64,000 bases of DNA from Streptomyces lincolnensis. Lineage in GTDB: Bacteria; Actinomycetota; Actinomycetes; Streptomycetales; Streptomycetaceae. Below the pieces are notes generated by a model, which worked only from the letters and a program-made list of their open reading frames with translations, ran no database searches and was not told where the DNA came from. Every line of letters starts with the position of its first letter. Position 1 is the first letter of the stretch. This document shows positions 8,922 to 17,865 of this stretch, piece after piece. The stretch spans positions 682,001 through 746,000 of the forward strand of contig NZ_JAIHON010000003.1 in assembly GCF_021173675.1 (NCBI RefSeq), written 5' to 3'. The translations under genes were made by a program, and so were the position numbers.

Positions 8922-9770
8922 TCAGACGTCCGCACGGACAAGCCGGTATGCCGCCCCGGCCAGTGTCAGCGCCACCCATCCGGCGAACACCGCCAGGCCC
9001 GCCCAAGGGCCGAGCGAGTCGGTGGCCTGGTGCAGGTGCGTCACCGCTTGGCCGGCGTTGCTGGGCAGATACGGCGTGATGTCGTCCTTCCAGGACGCGG
9101 GCAGCAGCGAGGTCAGGCCCGGCAGGATCAGCAGGCTGCTCACCAGCACGGTGATGCCGCTGGCGGTGGAGCGCAACAGCGAGCCCAGGGCCACACCCCA
9201 CACACCCACCAGTCCCAGATAGAGGCCCGCTCCGATCAGGGAACGCAGCACCCCGTCGTCCCCGAGGGACATGGAGATGCTCTGGCCGTCCAGGGACGCA
9301 ACACCCAGCCCGAACGCTGCCAGCGCGCCGATGACGGCCACGGGCACAACGAGAACGCCGGTGACGACGCTCTTCGACCACAGCACCGGCAGCCGCCTGG
9401 GCACCGCCGCCAGCGTGGAGCGGATCATGCCCGTACTGTACTCACCGGCTGACATCAGGACCCCCAGGACGCCAACGGCCAGTGAGGCGAACGTCAGGCC
9501 CGTCAGGGCCACGCTGACGGCGTCCTCGGGGCCGGAGGACGATCCGGGCGGACCGCCGCCATTGCTGCCCGGGCTGTATGTGGCGGCGGCGATTGCACCG
9601 ATGGCGGTCAGCAGGAACAGGGACACGCCCAGGGTGATCCAACTGGACCGCAGCGACCAGAACTTGCCCCACTCCGAGCGCAGCACCCCGAGCGCCGTGA
9701 CCCGGTAGGCGGGCCGGTCGGGGCGGGCAAGTGCGGCGTCCGCGATGTCCGGCGTGACGGTGATGGTCAT
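8922..9770 (-). CDS. ABC-2 type transporter permease
   Basis: 282 residues with about six hydrophobic segments. The first follows an N-terminal cytoplasmic stretch (LRSEWGKFWSLRSSW), a common ABC-2 permease start, and a Gly/Ser/Pro-rich external loop follows. ATG 9770 overlaps the ATPase stop as ATGA. With the upstream ATPase it forms a small exporter, probably for a drug, peptide or lipid. Together with the downstream kinase and regulator it resembles a self-sensing efflux/stress module. Confidence 0.9.
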   Translation of the reverse strand: MTITVTPDIADAALARPDRPAYRVTALGVLRSEWGKFWSLRSSWITLGVSLFLLTAIGAIAAATYSPGSNGGGPPGSSSGPEDAVSVALTGLTFASLAVGVLGVLMSAGEYSTGMIRSTLAAVPRRLPVLWSKSVVTGVLVVPVAVIGALAAFGLGVASLDGQSISMSLGDDGVLRSLIGAGLYLGLVGVWGVALGSLLRSTASGITVLVSSLLILPGLTSLLPASWKDDITPYLPSNAGQAVTHLHQATDSLGPWAGLAVFAGWVALTLAGAAYRLVRADV

Positions 9771-10702
9771 CAGGCGGCCCTCCGGGCGGCAGTGTCGGCG
9801 GGGACGCTGTGGTACTCCACCGCGTCGCTGGTGATGCCCATGAACGCCTCCTCCAAGGAAACGGTCTGCGGGGTGAGCTCGTACAGCGGAATCCCGTGTT
9901 GCGCGGCGATCGCGCCGATGCCACGCGCGTCCACGCCCAGGACGACCAGTTCCTCCGCGGTCGAGGACGTGACGCTGACGCCCGGCCCCGACAGCAGCGA
10001 GCGCAGTTGTTCCGGCTCGGTGGTGGCGACCTTCACGCCCCTGCCTCCGACCTCCTGGATCAGGCCGTCGACCGTGGTGTCCGCCAGCAGCCGGCCCCGG
10101 CCGACGACGACCAGATGGTCGGCGATCAGCGCCGTCTCACTCATCAGATGCGAGGACAGCATCACCGTCCGTCCCTCGGCGGCCAGCCCCGCCAGCAACT
10201 GGCGCACCCACAGCACGCCCTCCGGGTCCAGACCGTTGACCGGCTCGTCGAGCATGATGATCTCCGGGTCGCCGAGCAGCGCCGCCGCGATGCCGAGCCG
10301 CTGGCCCATGCCCAGGGAGAAGGCCCCGGCCCGCTTGTGAGCCACACTGTGCAGCCCGGCCAGGTCGATGACCTCGTCGACGCGGCGACGCGGGATCCCG
10401 TGAGTACGGGCGAGGGCCATCAGGTGGGTGAAGGCGGTGCGGCCCGGGTGGACGGACCTGGCCTCCAGCAGCGAACCGATCTCCTGCAGTGGCGCGGCGT
10501 GCCGGGCGTAGCGGCGGCCGTTCACCATCGCCGAGCCGCTGGTAGGCGCGTCCAGGCCGATGATCACGCGCATCGTGGTGGACTTGCCGGCTCCGTTGGG
10601 ACCGAGGAAACCGGTGACCTGGCCTGGCTTCACGCTGAAGCTCAGCCGGTCCACCGCGGTCTTGTCACCATATCGTTTGGTCAACTCTCGAACTTCGATC
10701 AT
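9770..10702 (-). CDS. ABC transporter ATP-binding protein
   Basis: 310 residues. Walker A is GPNGAGKST (about 34-42), the signature is in FSLGMGQRLGIAAAL, Walker B is IIMLDEPVNGLDPEG, and the switch His is in VMLSSHLMSE. LGMGQ replaces the usual LSGGQ, a variant common in ABC-2 exporters of this type. ATG 10702 gives the standard MIEVRELTKRYG beginning; a GTG 18 bp upstream is an alternative. First gene of the operon ATPase, permease, kinase, regulator. Confidence 0.92.
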   Translation of the reverse strand: MIEVRELTKRYGDKTAVDRLSFSVKPGQVTGFLGPNGAGKSTTMRVIIGLDAPTSGSAMVNGRRYARHAAPLQEIGSLLEARSVHPGRTAFTHLMALARTHGIPRRRVDEVIDLAGLHSVAHKRAGAFSLGMGQRLGIAAALLGDPEIIMLDEPVNGLDPEGVLWVRQLLAGLAAEGRTVMLSSHLMSETALIADHLVVVGRGRLLADTTVDGLIQEVGGRGVKVATTEPEQLRSLLSGPGVSVTSSTAEELVVLGVDARGIGAIAAQHGIPLYELTPQTVSLEEAFMGITSDAVEYHSVPADTAARRAA

Positions 10703-11014
10703 GGGTTGATCCCGATCCACTCCCGCTGCTCCGGCCGGTCCGGAGCGCGTGTCTCAAAGCTAGGTACGGAACGGGCCGCGTCCCTGGGACCAGGGGGGAC
10801 ACTTCGGCATCGCCGTGGTACCTCGGTACCAGTGGGGTCGCACAACGTTGACCCCACCACCGGCGAGATCCGCCGCCACCGCGTCGCAGTTGCCGCTGCG
10901 CGGTCCAGGGGCTGTCGGGGCTGTGCTCTGGAAGAGCCAGGCGCTGCCGGGCATGCAGGCCGGTTCGACCGTCCGGTAAGAGCTCAAGACCTTCAGGAGG
11001 CTGAACAGCTGAAC
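10703..11014. promoter_or_regulatory. Promoter region of the ABC/two-component operon with two palindromes
   Basis: This divergent intergenic stretch has no gene. It contains CCCTGG-GA-CCAGGG at 10782-10795 and TGGTACC-TC-GGTACCA at 10816-10831, both perfect dyads with 2-bp centres, 80-130 bp upstream of the ATPase start. Spacing of dyad centres is about 35 bp. They are good candidates for the response-regulator binding sites. A GGAGG at 10996-11000 precedes the peptidase gene. Confidence 0.5.
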
Positions 11015-12274
11015 TTGACGGGGAACTCGACCAACACGGGGGAGGACGACACCACCACGGGAGAGCGCACTGCTGCCGAGTTCGTCGCCACAGCGTTGAG
11101 CGACGCCGGCTATGAAGTGCACTACGTCGACGCCGGCAACGACCGTCACTCAGTGGTGGTCCGCCTGGAAGGGACCGACAAGAACCGAGGCGCGCTCCTG
11201 GTCCACGGCCATCTGGACGTCGTTCCCGCCGACCCGCTCGACTGGACCGTCCACCCCCTCTCCGGTGAGATCCGCGACGGCTACGTCTGGGGCCGCGGTG
11301 CCGTGGACATGAAGAACATGGTCGCCATGAGCCTCGCGCTCGCCATCCGGTACAAGCGCTACGGCATCGTCCCCGCCCGCGACATCGTCTTCGCCTTCGT
11401 GGCCGGCGAGGAAGCGGGCGGAAGAATGGGTTCGGGGTATCTCGTCGAGAACCACCCGGACCTACTGGGCGGAGTCACCGAGGCGATCGGCGAGGTCGGC
11501 GGCTTCTCTCACACGCTGGACAACGGGACCCGCGCCTACCTCATCCAGACAGCCGAGAAGAGCAAGCGCTGGTTGAAGATCCGCGCCCACGGAGTGGCCG
11601 GTCACGGCTCCATGCTGGCCGAGGACAATCCGATCGGCCGGCTCGGCGAAGCAGTCGCCACGCTGAGCAAGCACCGGTTCCCCCTCACTCTCACCCCGAC
11701 GGTGCGGCAATTCCTGGAAGGCATCAGCAAGGCCGGCGGATGGGAGTTCACCGAGGACACGCAGGCCGAGGAGATCGTGGGTCGCCTCGGCGGACTCGGG
11801 CGGATCATCGGGGCGACGATCCGCGACACCGCCAACGTCACGGTCGTGAACGCCGGCTACAAGTCGAACGTGATCCCGGCAGTCGCGGAGGCCGAGGTCG
11901 ACTGCCGCCTGCTCCCCGGCCGCCAGGAAGCCTTCGACACCGAGCTGGCCCAACTCCTCGGCCCCGGGATCGAGCTGGAGTGGCACGAACAGGAAAGCCT
12001 CGTCACGACGTTCGACGGCGACATCGTCGACGCCATGGTCGGCGCACTGCTTGAGCACGACCCGAACGCGATCGTGCTGCCCTACATGATGTCGGGAGGG
12101 ACGGACGCGAAACGCTTCGCACGCCTCGGTATCCGGAACTTCGGCTTCTCGCCTCTCCTTCTGCCTCCCGACCTGGACTTCGCCGCGCTGTTCCATGGCG
12201 TCGACGAGCGCGTGCCCGTGGACTCCATCCGCTTCGGGGAACGGGTCCTCGACGAATTCCTGCGCACCGCCTGA
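11015..12274 (+). CDS. M20-family metallopeptidase
   Basis: About 419 residues of the M20/M25/M40 (ArgE/DapE/carboxypeptidase) fold. Metal-binding elements are visible: LLVHGHLDVVPA (His, Asp), WGRGAVDMKN (bridging Asp), FAGEEAGG-type GEEAGG (catalytic Glu pair), IGEVGG, and a C-terminal SGGTDAKRF/FHGVDE metal ligand region. The N-terminus is odd. The family-like text STNTGEDDTTTGERTAAEFV begins within a few residues of the only plausible starts, TTG 11015 or CTG 11009, with GGAGG at 10996-11000. So the first helix is shorter than usual or the start is unorthodox. No signal peptide; cytosolic peptidase or amidohydrolase. Alone on the plus strand. Confidence 0.85.
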   Translation: MTGNSTNTGEDDTTTGERTAAEFVATALSDAGYEVHYVDAGNDRHSVVVRLEGTDKNRGALLVHGHLDVVPADPLDWTVHPLSGEIRDGYVWGRGAVDMKNMVAMSLALAIRYKRYGIVPARDIVFAFVAGEEAGGRMGSGYLVENHPDLLGGVTEAIGEVGGFSHTLDNGTRAYLIQTAEKSKRWLKIRAHGVAGHGSMLAEDNPIGRLGEAVATLSKHRFPLTLTPTVRQFLEGISKAGGWEFTEDTQAEEIVGRLGGLGRIIGATIRDTANVTVVNAGYKSNVIPAVAEAEVDCRLLPGRQEAFDTELAQLLGPGIELEWHEQESLVTTFDGDIVDAMVGALLEHDPNAIVLPYMMSGGTDAKRFARLGIRNFGFSPLLLPPDLDFAALFHGVDERVPVDSIRFGERVLDEFLRTA

Positions 12275-12582
12275 CAGTTCGCATGTGGCTTCGTCCGAGC
12301 GCGTGGCGTCCGAGGGCGGCAGACCTGTGCTCGGCGGCACGGGGATCCGCGGGGGAGGGGACAGCCAGGGACGCGGGTGACGTCGTCGCCATCTCCTCCG
12401 GTGCGGGAGCGCTCCTGCGTCGCTCTGCACACCGTCGGCAGTTGGTGCGCGGCTCTTGACCCCCGGGGGATCTCGGCCTTAGCGTTCCGGCGTTTACATC
12501 GTATTGAAACGATTCAACACCTCTGCTGCCTCCCTCTCTCCGATCCCTTGTCCACTGCCTGAACCACACCTTGGGGCGAACC
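12275..12582. other. Intergenic region upstream of the GH106 gene
   Basis: No gene is visible. The right half is the promoter zone of the rhamnosidase, with the LacI-type palindrome listed separately and a relatively AT-rich stretch around 12494-12520. The left part shows no convincing structure. Confidence 0.6.
12504..12517. promoter_or_regulatory. LacI-family operator upstream of rhamnosidase
   Basis: TTGAAACGATTCAA, a near-perfect 14-bp dyad centred on CG, has the classical form of LacI/GalR-family operators in actinobacteria (TTGAAACGTTTCAA-like). It lies 66 bp upstream of the GH106 ATG. Sugar-responsive repression of the rhamnosidase is the natural inference. No LacI gene adjoins it here. 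Confidence 0.65.
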
Positions 12583-15500
12583 ATGCACAAGCCCATTCCG
12601 CAGCGTGGCGGGATATCCCGGCGCGCGGTACTGACCGTCACCCTGGCCGCGGGCGCGGCCACGGCGCTCACCGCGGCCGGTGCGCCGCTTGCCGGTGCCG
12701 TACCGCTCACGGGGCAGGAGCAGTCGGCCGGCGCCTGGTTCACCGCGCCCCCGCGCTCCGTGCGCCCCAAGTTCCGCTGGTGGTGGCCCGACGGGCTGGT
12801 CGACCCGGGGGAGGTCGCCCGTGAGATCGACCAGATCGCGGACGCCGGCTTCGGCGGGGCGGAGATCGCCGCCGTACACCACAGCATCAAGGACAAGTCC
12901 GTCCTGGACACGGCCCGTCACGGCTGGGGCAGCGCACCCTGGCGCAAGGGCGTCGAGGCCGCCCTGAGACAGGCGGCCCGCCGCGGCCTGACCGTCGACC
13001 TCACCCTCGGCCCCAGCTGGCCCGCGGCCGTCCCCGGGCTCGCTCCCGACGACGAGGCCGCCGCCCAGGAACTCGCCTACGGCCGCACCCCGGTGGCCGC
13101 CGGCGCCACCTACCGGGGCCCGGTTCCCGAGCCGGTGCGCGAGGCCGCGGACGGTGCCACCCGGCGCAGCCTGCTGGCCGTCCAGGCCGCCCGCGTCAAC
13201 CCGGCCAACGCCACCCGCAAGGAAACCGGCCTGGACCTCGACAGCGTTCAGGACCTCACCGACACCGTCCGCGACGGCACCCTGACCTGGACCGCGCCCA
13301 CCGACGGCGACTGGGTGCTGATCTCCTACTGGCAGCGCGGCACCGCCCAGCAGCCCGAGTCCGGCCCGCACTCCGCCCCGGCCGCCTACGTCGTCGATCA
13401 CTTCAGCTCCGCCGGCACCGCCGCCGTCACCGGATTCTGGGAGCGCACCGTCCTGACCGGTACGGTGCGCAGACTCCTCAAGGCCGCCGGCGGCGCCTTC
13501 TTCGAGGACTCCATCGAGCTGGAGACCGACGCGCTGGTGTGGACCCCGGCACTGCCCGAAGCCTTCCGGACGAAGAGAGGTCGCTCCCTCCTGCCGTACC
13601 TGCCCGCCGTCGTCCTCGACAACAGCAACCAGGTCTTCGCCTTCGACGCCCAGACCACCCGGCAGATCAGACACGACTTCTGGCAGACCGTCTCCGAACT
13701 CTTCAACACCCACCACGTCACCGCTCTGCGGGAGTGGGCCCACTCGCTCGGCATGGAACTGCGGTCGCAGCCCTACGGCCTGCAGACCGACGCCATCGCC
13801 TCCGCCGCGATCCTCGACATCCCCGAGGGAGAGTCGCTCGGCTTCAAGAACCTGGACGACTACCGCTGCCTGGCGGGCGGACGGGACATGGCCGGACACA
13901 CCGTGCTGTCCTGCGAGTCGGGCGCCTACAACGGCTCGGCGTACAGCACGACCTGGGACCGGTTCCTGCGCACCATGGGCGGTGCCTACGCCGCCGGCGT
14001 CAACCAGACGGTGGTGCACGGCTTCTCGTACGCGACCGCCCCCGGAGCCGCATGGCCCGGCTTCGCCGCCTTCAGCCCCTACAACGGCGCCCCCGGTTAC
14101 GGCGAGTCGTGGGGCCCCCGACAGCCCACCTGGCGGCACGTCGAGGACATCGCCGGCTACCTCGGCCGCGTGCACCAGGTCCTGCAGACCGGCGCACCCC
14201 GTGCGGACGTCGCGGTCTTCCGGCAGACCGGCTACACCGCCACCGGCATCGGCGCCTCCTGGTTCACCGCGACCGGCGTCCCGCTCGGCTGGACCCACCA
14301 GTTCCTCAGCGGCCCCCTGCTCGACCTGCCCGGCGCCCGTGTGTCGAACGGCCGCCTGGCCCCCGACGGCCCCGCCTACAAAGCCCTGTTCGTCGAAGGC
14401 GACTTCTTCTACGGCTCCACCCCGACCCTCGCCCTCGCCGACGCCCGCAAGCTGCTGAAACTGGCCCGGGCAGGACTGCCCATGGTCCTGCTCGGCGCCT
14501 TCGACCAGGCCCTGACCCCCGGCGTACCCGCCCAGGACGAGCCGGCGCGCCTGCGCGAGGTGCTCGCGAGCCTCCTCGCCCTGCCCCACGTCAAGGCCGT
14601 CACCGACAAGAGCGCCGTCGGCGAGGCCCTCGCCGCCCTCGGCATCACCCCCGACGTCCGCTACGCCACCACCTCCACGCTCCTCAACGCCCACCGCGTC
14701 ACCGGCGACACCGACCTCTACTACCTCTGCAACGGCAAGCACGCCGAGACCGTCAAACCGCCCGTCGCGGCCATCGACCACGACATCACCCTGCGCCGCA
14801 CCCGCCGCGGCACGACCGTTCCCTACCTGCTCGACCCATGGACGGGAGAAGCTGCCCGGATCGGCCGCTACACCGAGAACGCTGCCGGCATCACCGTGCG
14901 CGTCACCCTCCAACCCGGTCAGGCGACCGTCATCGCCCTTGGCCGGCCAGGGCTTTTCGGGGACCACAACGGCAACCGGCAGCACGCCGTGGACAGCACC
15001 GCCGAGCGCGTGTTGTTCACCGACCGCGGCCTTGCCGTCCGCGCCGCGACCGGGGGCACGTACACGACCAGGCTCTCCGAAGGCCGTACGGTCACCACGA
15101 CACTGCCGCCGGTGCCCGCCCCCATCACACCCGACCGTTGGCAGCTCGACGTCGAGGACTGGCACCCCGGCGCGCAGCCGACCTCCACCGAGATCGTCCG
15201 GCGCACGCTGGCTCTCGACACCCTCCTGCCCTGGTCGCAGATCCCCGAACTGGCCGACTCGGCCGGCATCGGCCGCTACCGCACCACCGTGACCCTGCCC
15301 GCCGACTGGGCCGCGGCCCACGGCGCGTACCTCGAACTCGGCACCGTCAGCGACACGTTCCGTGTCACGGTCAACGGCACCCCGCTGGCCCCCGCCGACC
15401 GTCTCCGCCCGGTCGTCGACCTCGGCGGACACCTGCGACCCGGCGCGAACACGATCGAGGTGGAGGTGGCGATCCCCCTCATCAACCGCCTCCGCGTCAG

Positions 15501-15594
15501 CCAACCGTCCGTCTTCGGCACGGCCGCCCGCCAGGCGTACGGCCTGTCCGGCCTCGTCCGCCTGGTGCCGTACGCCCAGGTGCGGGTGAGCTGA
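12583..15594 (+). CDS. Secreted GH106-type alpha-L-rhamnosidase
   Basis: 1003 residues. A Tat signal with SRRAVLTVTLAAG at residues about 12-24 precedes an Ala-rich hydrophobic stretch. The mature protein opens with PRSVRPKFRWWWPDGLVDPG and DQIADAGFGGAEIAAVHHSI, the hallmark entry of GH106-like glycosidases (family text WWWP...GGxE). Later come the FFEDSIEL and LSCESGAY segments bearing acidic residues, then C-terminal beta-sandwich domains (RYRTTVTLPADWA, VTVNGTPL). ATG 12583 is chosen; a TTG 12 bp upstream is an alternative. It likely removes L-rhamnose from plant or microbial glycosides outside the cell. A LacI-type operator lies just upstream, and GC skew creates a long antisense frame that is not a gene. 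Confidence 0.85.
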   Translation: MHKPIPQRGGISRRAVLTVTLAAGAATALTAAGAPLAGAVPLTGQEQSAGAWFTAPPRSVRPKFRWWWPDGLVDPGEVAREIDQIADAGFGGAEIAAVHHSIKDKSVLDTARHGWGSAPWRKGVEAALRQAARRGLTVDLTLGPSWPAAVPGLAPDDEAAAQELAYGRTPVAAGATYRGPVPEPVREAADGATRRSLLAVQAARVNPANATRKETGLDLDSVQDLTDTVRDGTLTWTAPTDGDWVLISYWQRGTAQQPESGPHSAPAAYVVDHFSSAGTAAVTGFWERTVLTGTVRRLLKAAGGAFFEDSIELETDALVWTPALPEAFRTKRGRSLLPYLPAVVLDNSNQVFAFDAQTTRQIRHDFWQTVSELFNTHHVTALREWAHSLGMELRSQPYGLQTDAIASAAILDIPEGESLGFKNLDDYRCLAGGRDMAGHTVLSCESGAYNGSAYSTTWDRFLRTMGGAYAAGVNQTVVHGFSYATAPGAAWPGFAAFSPYNGAPGYGESWGPRQPTWRHVEDIAGYLGRVHQVLQTGAPRADVAVFRQTGYTATGIGASWFTATGVPLGWTHQFLSGPLLDLPGARVSNGRLAPDGPAYKALFVEGDFFYGSTPTLALADARKLLKLARAGLPMVLLGAFDQALTPGVPAQDEPARLREVLASLLALPHVKAVTDKSAVGEALAALGITPDVRYATTSTLLNAHRVTGDTDLYYLCNGKHAETVKPPVAAIDHDITLRRTRRGTTVPYLLDPWTGEAARIGRYTENAAGITVRVTLQPGQATVIALGRPGLFGDHNGNRQHAVDSTAERVLFTDRGLAVRAATGGTYTTRLSEGRTVTTTLPPVPAPITPDRWQLDVEDWHPGAQPTSTEIVRRTLALDTLLPWSQIPELADSAGIGRYRTTVTLPADWAAAHGAYLELGTVSDTFRVTVNGTPLAPADRLRPVVDLGGHLRPGANTIEVEVAIPLINRLRVSQPSVFGTAARQAYGLSGLVRLVPYAQVRVS

Positions 15595-15727
15595 CGGCAC
15601 CTGCGTGCGGAGCGGCCCGCTGCCGCCGGGGGCGGTGCGGGCGTTCGCCCTCTGCCACCGCGCCGTACGGCCCCCTCCCGGCAGAGGCAATCCCGCGTGG
15701 CAGAAGGCTCACCCGGCGCCACGAGGT

Positions 15728-16147
15728 TCACGGTGCCGGTACGGCACCGATCTGCTGCATCACCCCGAGGAGATCGGGCTGGCCCCGTTCGCCGACGATC
15801 CGGCCGTCGGCCAGGTAGTAGAAGTTCATGGCCTGCACCGAGATCTTGTTGCCGCTCGCCGGGACCCCGAAGAATTCACCGTCGTGGGTTCCCCGCATGG
15901 TGAACCGCGCAGCCACGGTGTCGCCTTGGGCGACCGTCTCCTCCAGCGTCCACTGGACGTCGGGGAAGGCGCTGCGCATCATCCCGATGACTTCCATGTA
16001 CCCATCGGGCCCGCGCAGTGGTTCCGGGTGGCTTGGTGCGTGGAACACCGCGTCCGGAGAAATGACCTCGCGGGCGAGATCCTCGTTGCCCGTGTTGATG
16101 AACTCGACGAAACGGTTCATCACTGACTCGGTGGACTGCGATGGCAT
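15728..16147 (-). CDS. SnoaL-like/NTF2-fold protein
   Basis: 139 residues starting at ATG 16147 (GAGAGG upstream). The text VMNRFVEFINTGNEDLAREV, then VFHAPSHPEPLRGPDGYMEV and FPDVQWTLEE is characteristic of the SnoaL-like ester cyclase/NTF2 superfamily. Members act as polyketide cyclases, small-molecule isomerases or simply binders. It is divergent from a PadR regulator, with a perfect 32-bp operator between the two starts, so it is probably repressed by that PadR. Enzymatic activity is not established by sequence. Confidence 0.85.
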   Translation of the reverse strand: MPSQSTESVMNRFVEFINTGNEDLAREVISPDAVFHAPSHPEPLRGPDGYMEVIGMMRSAFPDVQWTLEETVAQGDTVAARFTMRGTHDGEFFGVPASGNKISVQAMNFYYLADGRIVGERGQPDLLGVMQQIGAVPAP

Positions 16148-16194
16148 CTTGCTGTGCCTCTCCGGAGACGTTTGGACGGATACCCGGGAGCGTA

Positions 16195-16226
16195 ACATCG
16201 AATCGATGTCCACATCGATTCGATGT
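16195..16226. promoter_or_regulatory. PadR operator: perfect 32-bp inverted repeat
   Basis: ACATCGAATCGATGT and its exact reverse complement ACATCGATTCGATGT are separated by CC. The repeat lies between the divergent SnoaL-like gene (start 16147) and the PadR gene (start 16247). Each arm is itself nearly palindromic, so two dimers could bind. Autoregulation plus control of the neighbour is the expected mode. Confidence 0.8.
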
Positions 16227-16246
16227 TCGCGTGCGAGGATGGACTC

Positions 16247-16825
16247 ATGCTGGAACTCGCGATACTCGGCTTCCTCGCCGAGGGACCCCTGCCCGGACAC
16301 GAGCTGCGCCGCCGCGTCTCACAGCTGACGGGCTACACGCGGCCGGTCAGTGACGGCAGCCTGTATCCGGCGATCAATCGCCTGACCAGGGCGGGCTTGA
16401 TCGAGCGGCGCGCCGACCCGGCCGCGGGGGCGGCCCGGTACGTGCTCAGCCTGACCGAGGCCGGGCGGGCCGACATGCTTCAGCGCCTGCGCAAGCCCGC
16501 CGATCACGAGATCACCGACTTCACCCGGTTCTACGTCGTCCTGGCATTCCTCTCCCACCTGCCCGGCGTGGCCGAACAGCACGCGGTGCTGCGCAGACGG
16601 CTGGAGTTCCTGGAAGAACCGGCGAGTTTCTTCTACGACAACGAGCGGCCCCTGCGTGCCGAGGAGATCGCCGACCCCTACCGGCGGGGCATGCTGCTCA
16701 CCGCCCGTGCCACCAGCCGCGCCGAACGGACCTGGCTGCGCGAGACCCTCGGGGAGGAACCGCCCGTATTCGACACCGGATACACCGACAGCGATCCGCA
16801 TGCGCCCGCTGCTCCCACGAGCTGA
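16247..16825 (+). CDS. PadR-family transcriptional regulator
   Basis: 192 residues. The N-terminal winged helix starts LELAILGFLAEGPLPGHELR and contains the signature DGSLYPAINRLTRAGLIERR. A C-terminal helical dimerisation domain (Vir_act_alpha_C-like) follows, with HAVLRRRLEFLEE. ATG 16247 is preferred over GTG-type upstream starts because GAGG lies about 9 bp before it. Followed after 20 bp by a quinone oxidoreductase, so the two are probably cotranscribed. The ligand is likely a phenolic or quinone-like compound, by analogy to PadR systems (inference). Confidence 0.92.
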   Translation: MLELAILGFLAEGPLPGHELRRRVSQLTGYTRPVSDGSLYPAINRLTRAGLIERRADPAAGAARYVLSLTEAGRADMLQRLRKPADHEITDFTRFYVVLAFLSHLPGVAEQHAVLRRRLEFLEEPASFFYDNERPLRAEEIADPYRRGMLLTARATSRAERTWLRETLGEEPPVFDTGYTDSDPHAPAAPTS

Positions 16826-16845
16826 CCGTCCACGGAGGTACCCCC

Positions 16846-17826
16846 ATGCTTGCTTCCTGGTACGACGACCAGGGCCCCGCCGCCGATGTCCTGCACGTCG
16901 GTGAACTCCCTGATCCCGTCCCCGGCCCCGGCGAGGTCCGAGTCCGCGTCACCGTCTCGGGCGTCAACCCCGGCGACACCAAGAAGCGGCGCGGCTGGCT
17001 CGGCTCGTCCATGCCCTTCCCACGGGTGATCCCGCACAGCGACGCCGCCGGAGTCATCGACGCCGTGGGCGCCGGAGTCGACGTCCACCGCGTCGGACAA
17101 CGGGTCTGGGTCCACGGCGCCCAGTCCTACCGCCCCTTCGGCACCGCCGCCCAGTACACCGTCGTCCCCGATCACCAGGCCGCACCCCTGCCCGACCACC
17201 TCAGTGACGAGCTGGGCGCGAGCCTCGGCATCCCCGGGATCACCGCCCACCGCACCGTCTTCGCCGACGGCCCGGTCCACGGCCGACTGGTCCTGGTCCA
17301 CGGGGTTCTCGGCGGCGTCGGCTCCCTGGCCGCCCAACTCGCCCACTGGGCCGGTGCCACCGTGATCGCCACCGTCCGCCGCATCGCGGACCTCGACCGC
17401 GTCGACCCGGCCGTCGCCCACGCCATCGCCCTGGACACCGGCGACCCCGCCGCTGCCATCCGCTCGTACGCGCCGCGAGGCGTCGACCGGATCATCGAGG
17501 TCGCGCTGTCCGACAACGCCGATCTCGACAACGCCGTCGCCGCCCAGGGGGCCGTCATCGCCGCCTACGCCACCCGCGCGGACCGCACCGAGATCCCCTT
17601 CTGGCCTCTGCTCTTCAACAACGTCACCCTGCGACTGCTCGGCAGCGACGACTTCCCCGCCGAGGCCAAGCGCCAGGCCGCCCGCGACCTCACCTCCGCC
17701 GCGGCCGTCGGCGCCCTTACTGTCGCCGTCGGCGACTGTTACCCGCTGGACGACATCGCCAAGGCCCACGACCACGTCGACGCCGGCGGTGGCCACGGCC
17801 GCATCCTGGTCACCATCCCCCAATAG
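16846..17826 (+). CDS. NADPH:quinone oxidoreductase (zinc-less MDR family)
   Basis: 326 residues with the medium-chain dehydrogenase fold. The N-terminal GroES-like domain has PGPGEVRVRVTVSGVNPGD, and the nucleotide-binding motif is VHGVLGGVGSLAAQLAHWAG (about residues 148-167). The structural zinc cysteines of alcohol dehydrogenases are absent, as in QOR/zeta-crystallin enzymes. It likely reduces quinones or activated alkenes with NADPH. It follows the PadR gene at 20 bp, fitting a PadR-controlled detoxification pair with the divergent SnoaL-like protein. Confidence 0.9.
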   Translation: MLASWYDDQGPAADVLHVGELPDPVPGPGEVRVRVTVSGVNPGDTKKRRGWLGSSMPFPRVIPHSDAAGVIDAVGAGVDVHRVGQRVWVHGAQSYRPFGTAAQYTVVPDHQAAPLPDHLSDELGASLGIPGITAHRTVFADGPVHGRLVLVHGVLGGVGSLAAQLAHWAGATVIATVRRIADLDRVDPAVAHAIALDTGDPAAAIRSYAPRGVDRIIEVALSDNADLDNAVAAQGAVIAAYATRADRTEIPFWPLLFNNVTLRLLGSDDFPAEAKRQAARDLTSAAAVGALTVAVGDCYPLDDIAKAHDHVDAGGGHGRILVTIPQ

Positions 17827-17865
17827 CGCAGACTCGGAACCCTGCCCTGCTCAACTGCCCGGCCC

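Noticed and set aside
9809..11014. In-frame extension of the M20 peptidase upstream across the ABC ATPase
   Set aside because: Translation upstream of about 11009 is not protein-like and lies opposite a real gene; the family N-terminus begins just after TTG 11015.
12514..15690. 1058-residue minus-strand open frame opposite the rhamnosidase
   Set aside because: Gly/Val/Asp-rich, low-complexity translation typical of the antisense of a GC-rich gene; no family motif, while the plus strand has a complete GH106-type protein with Tat signal.
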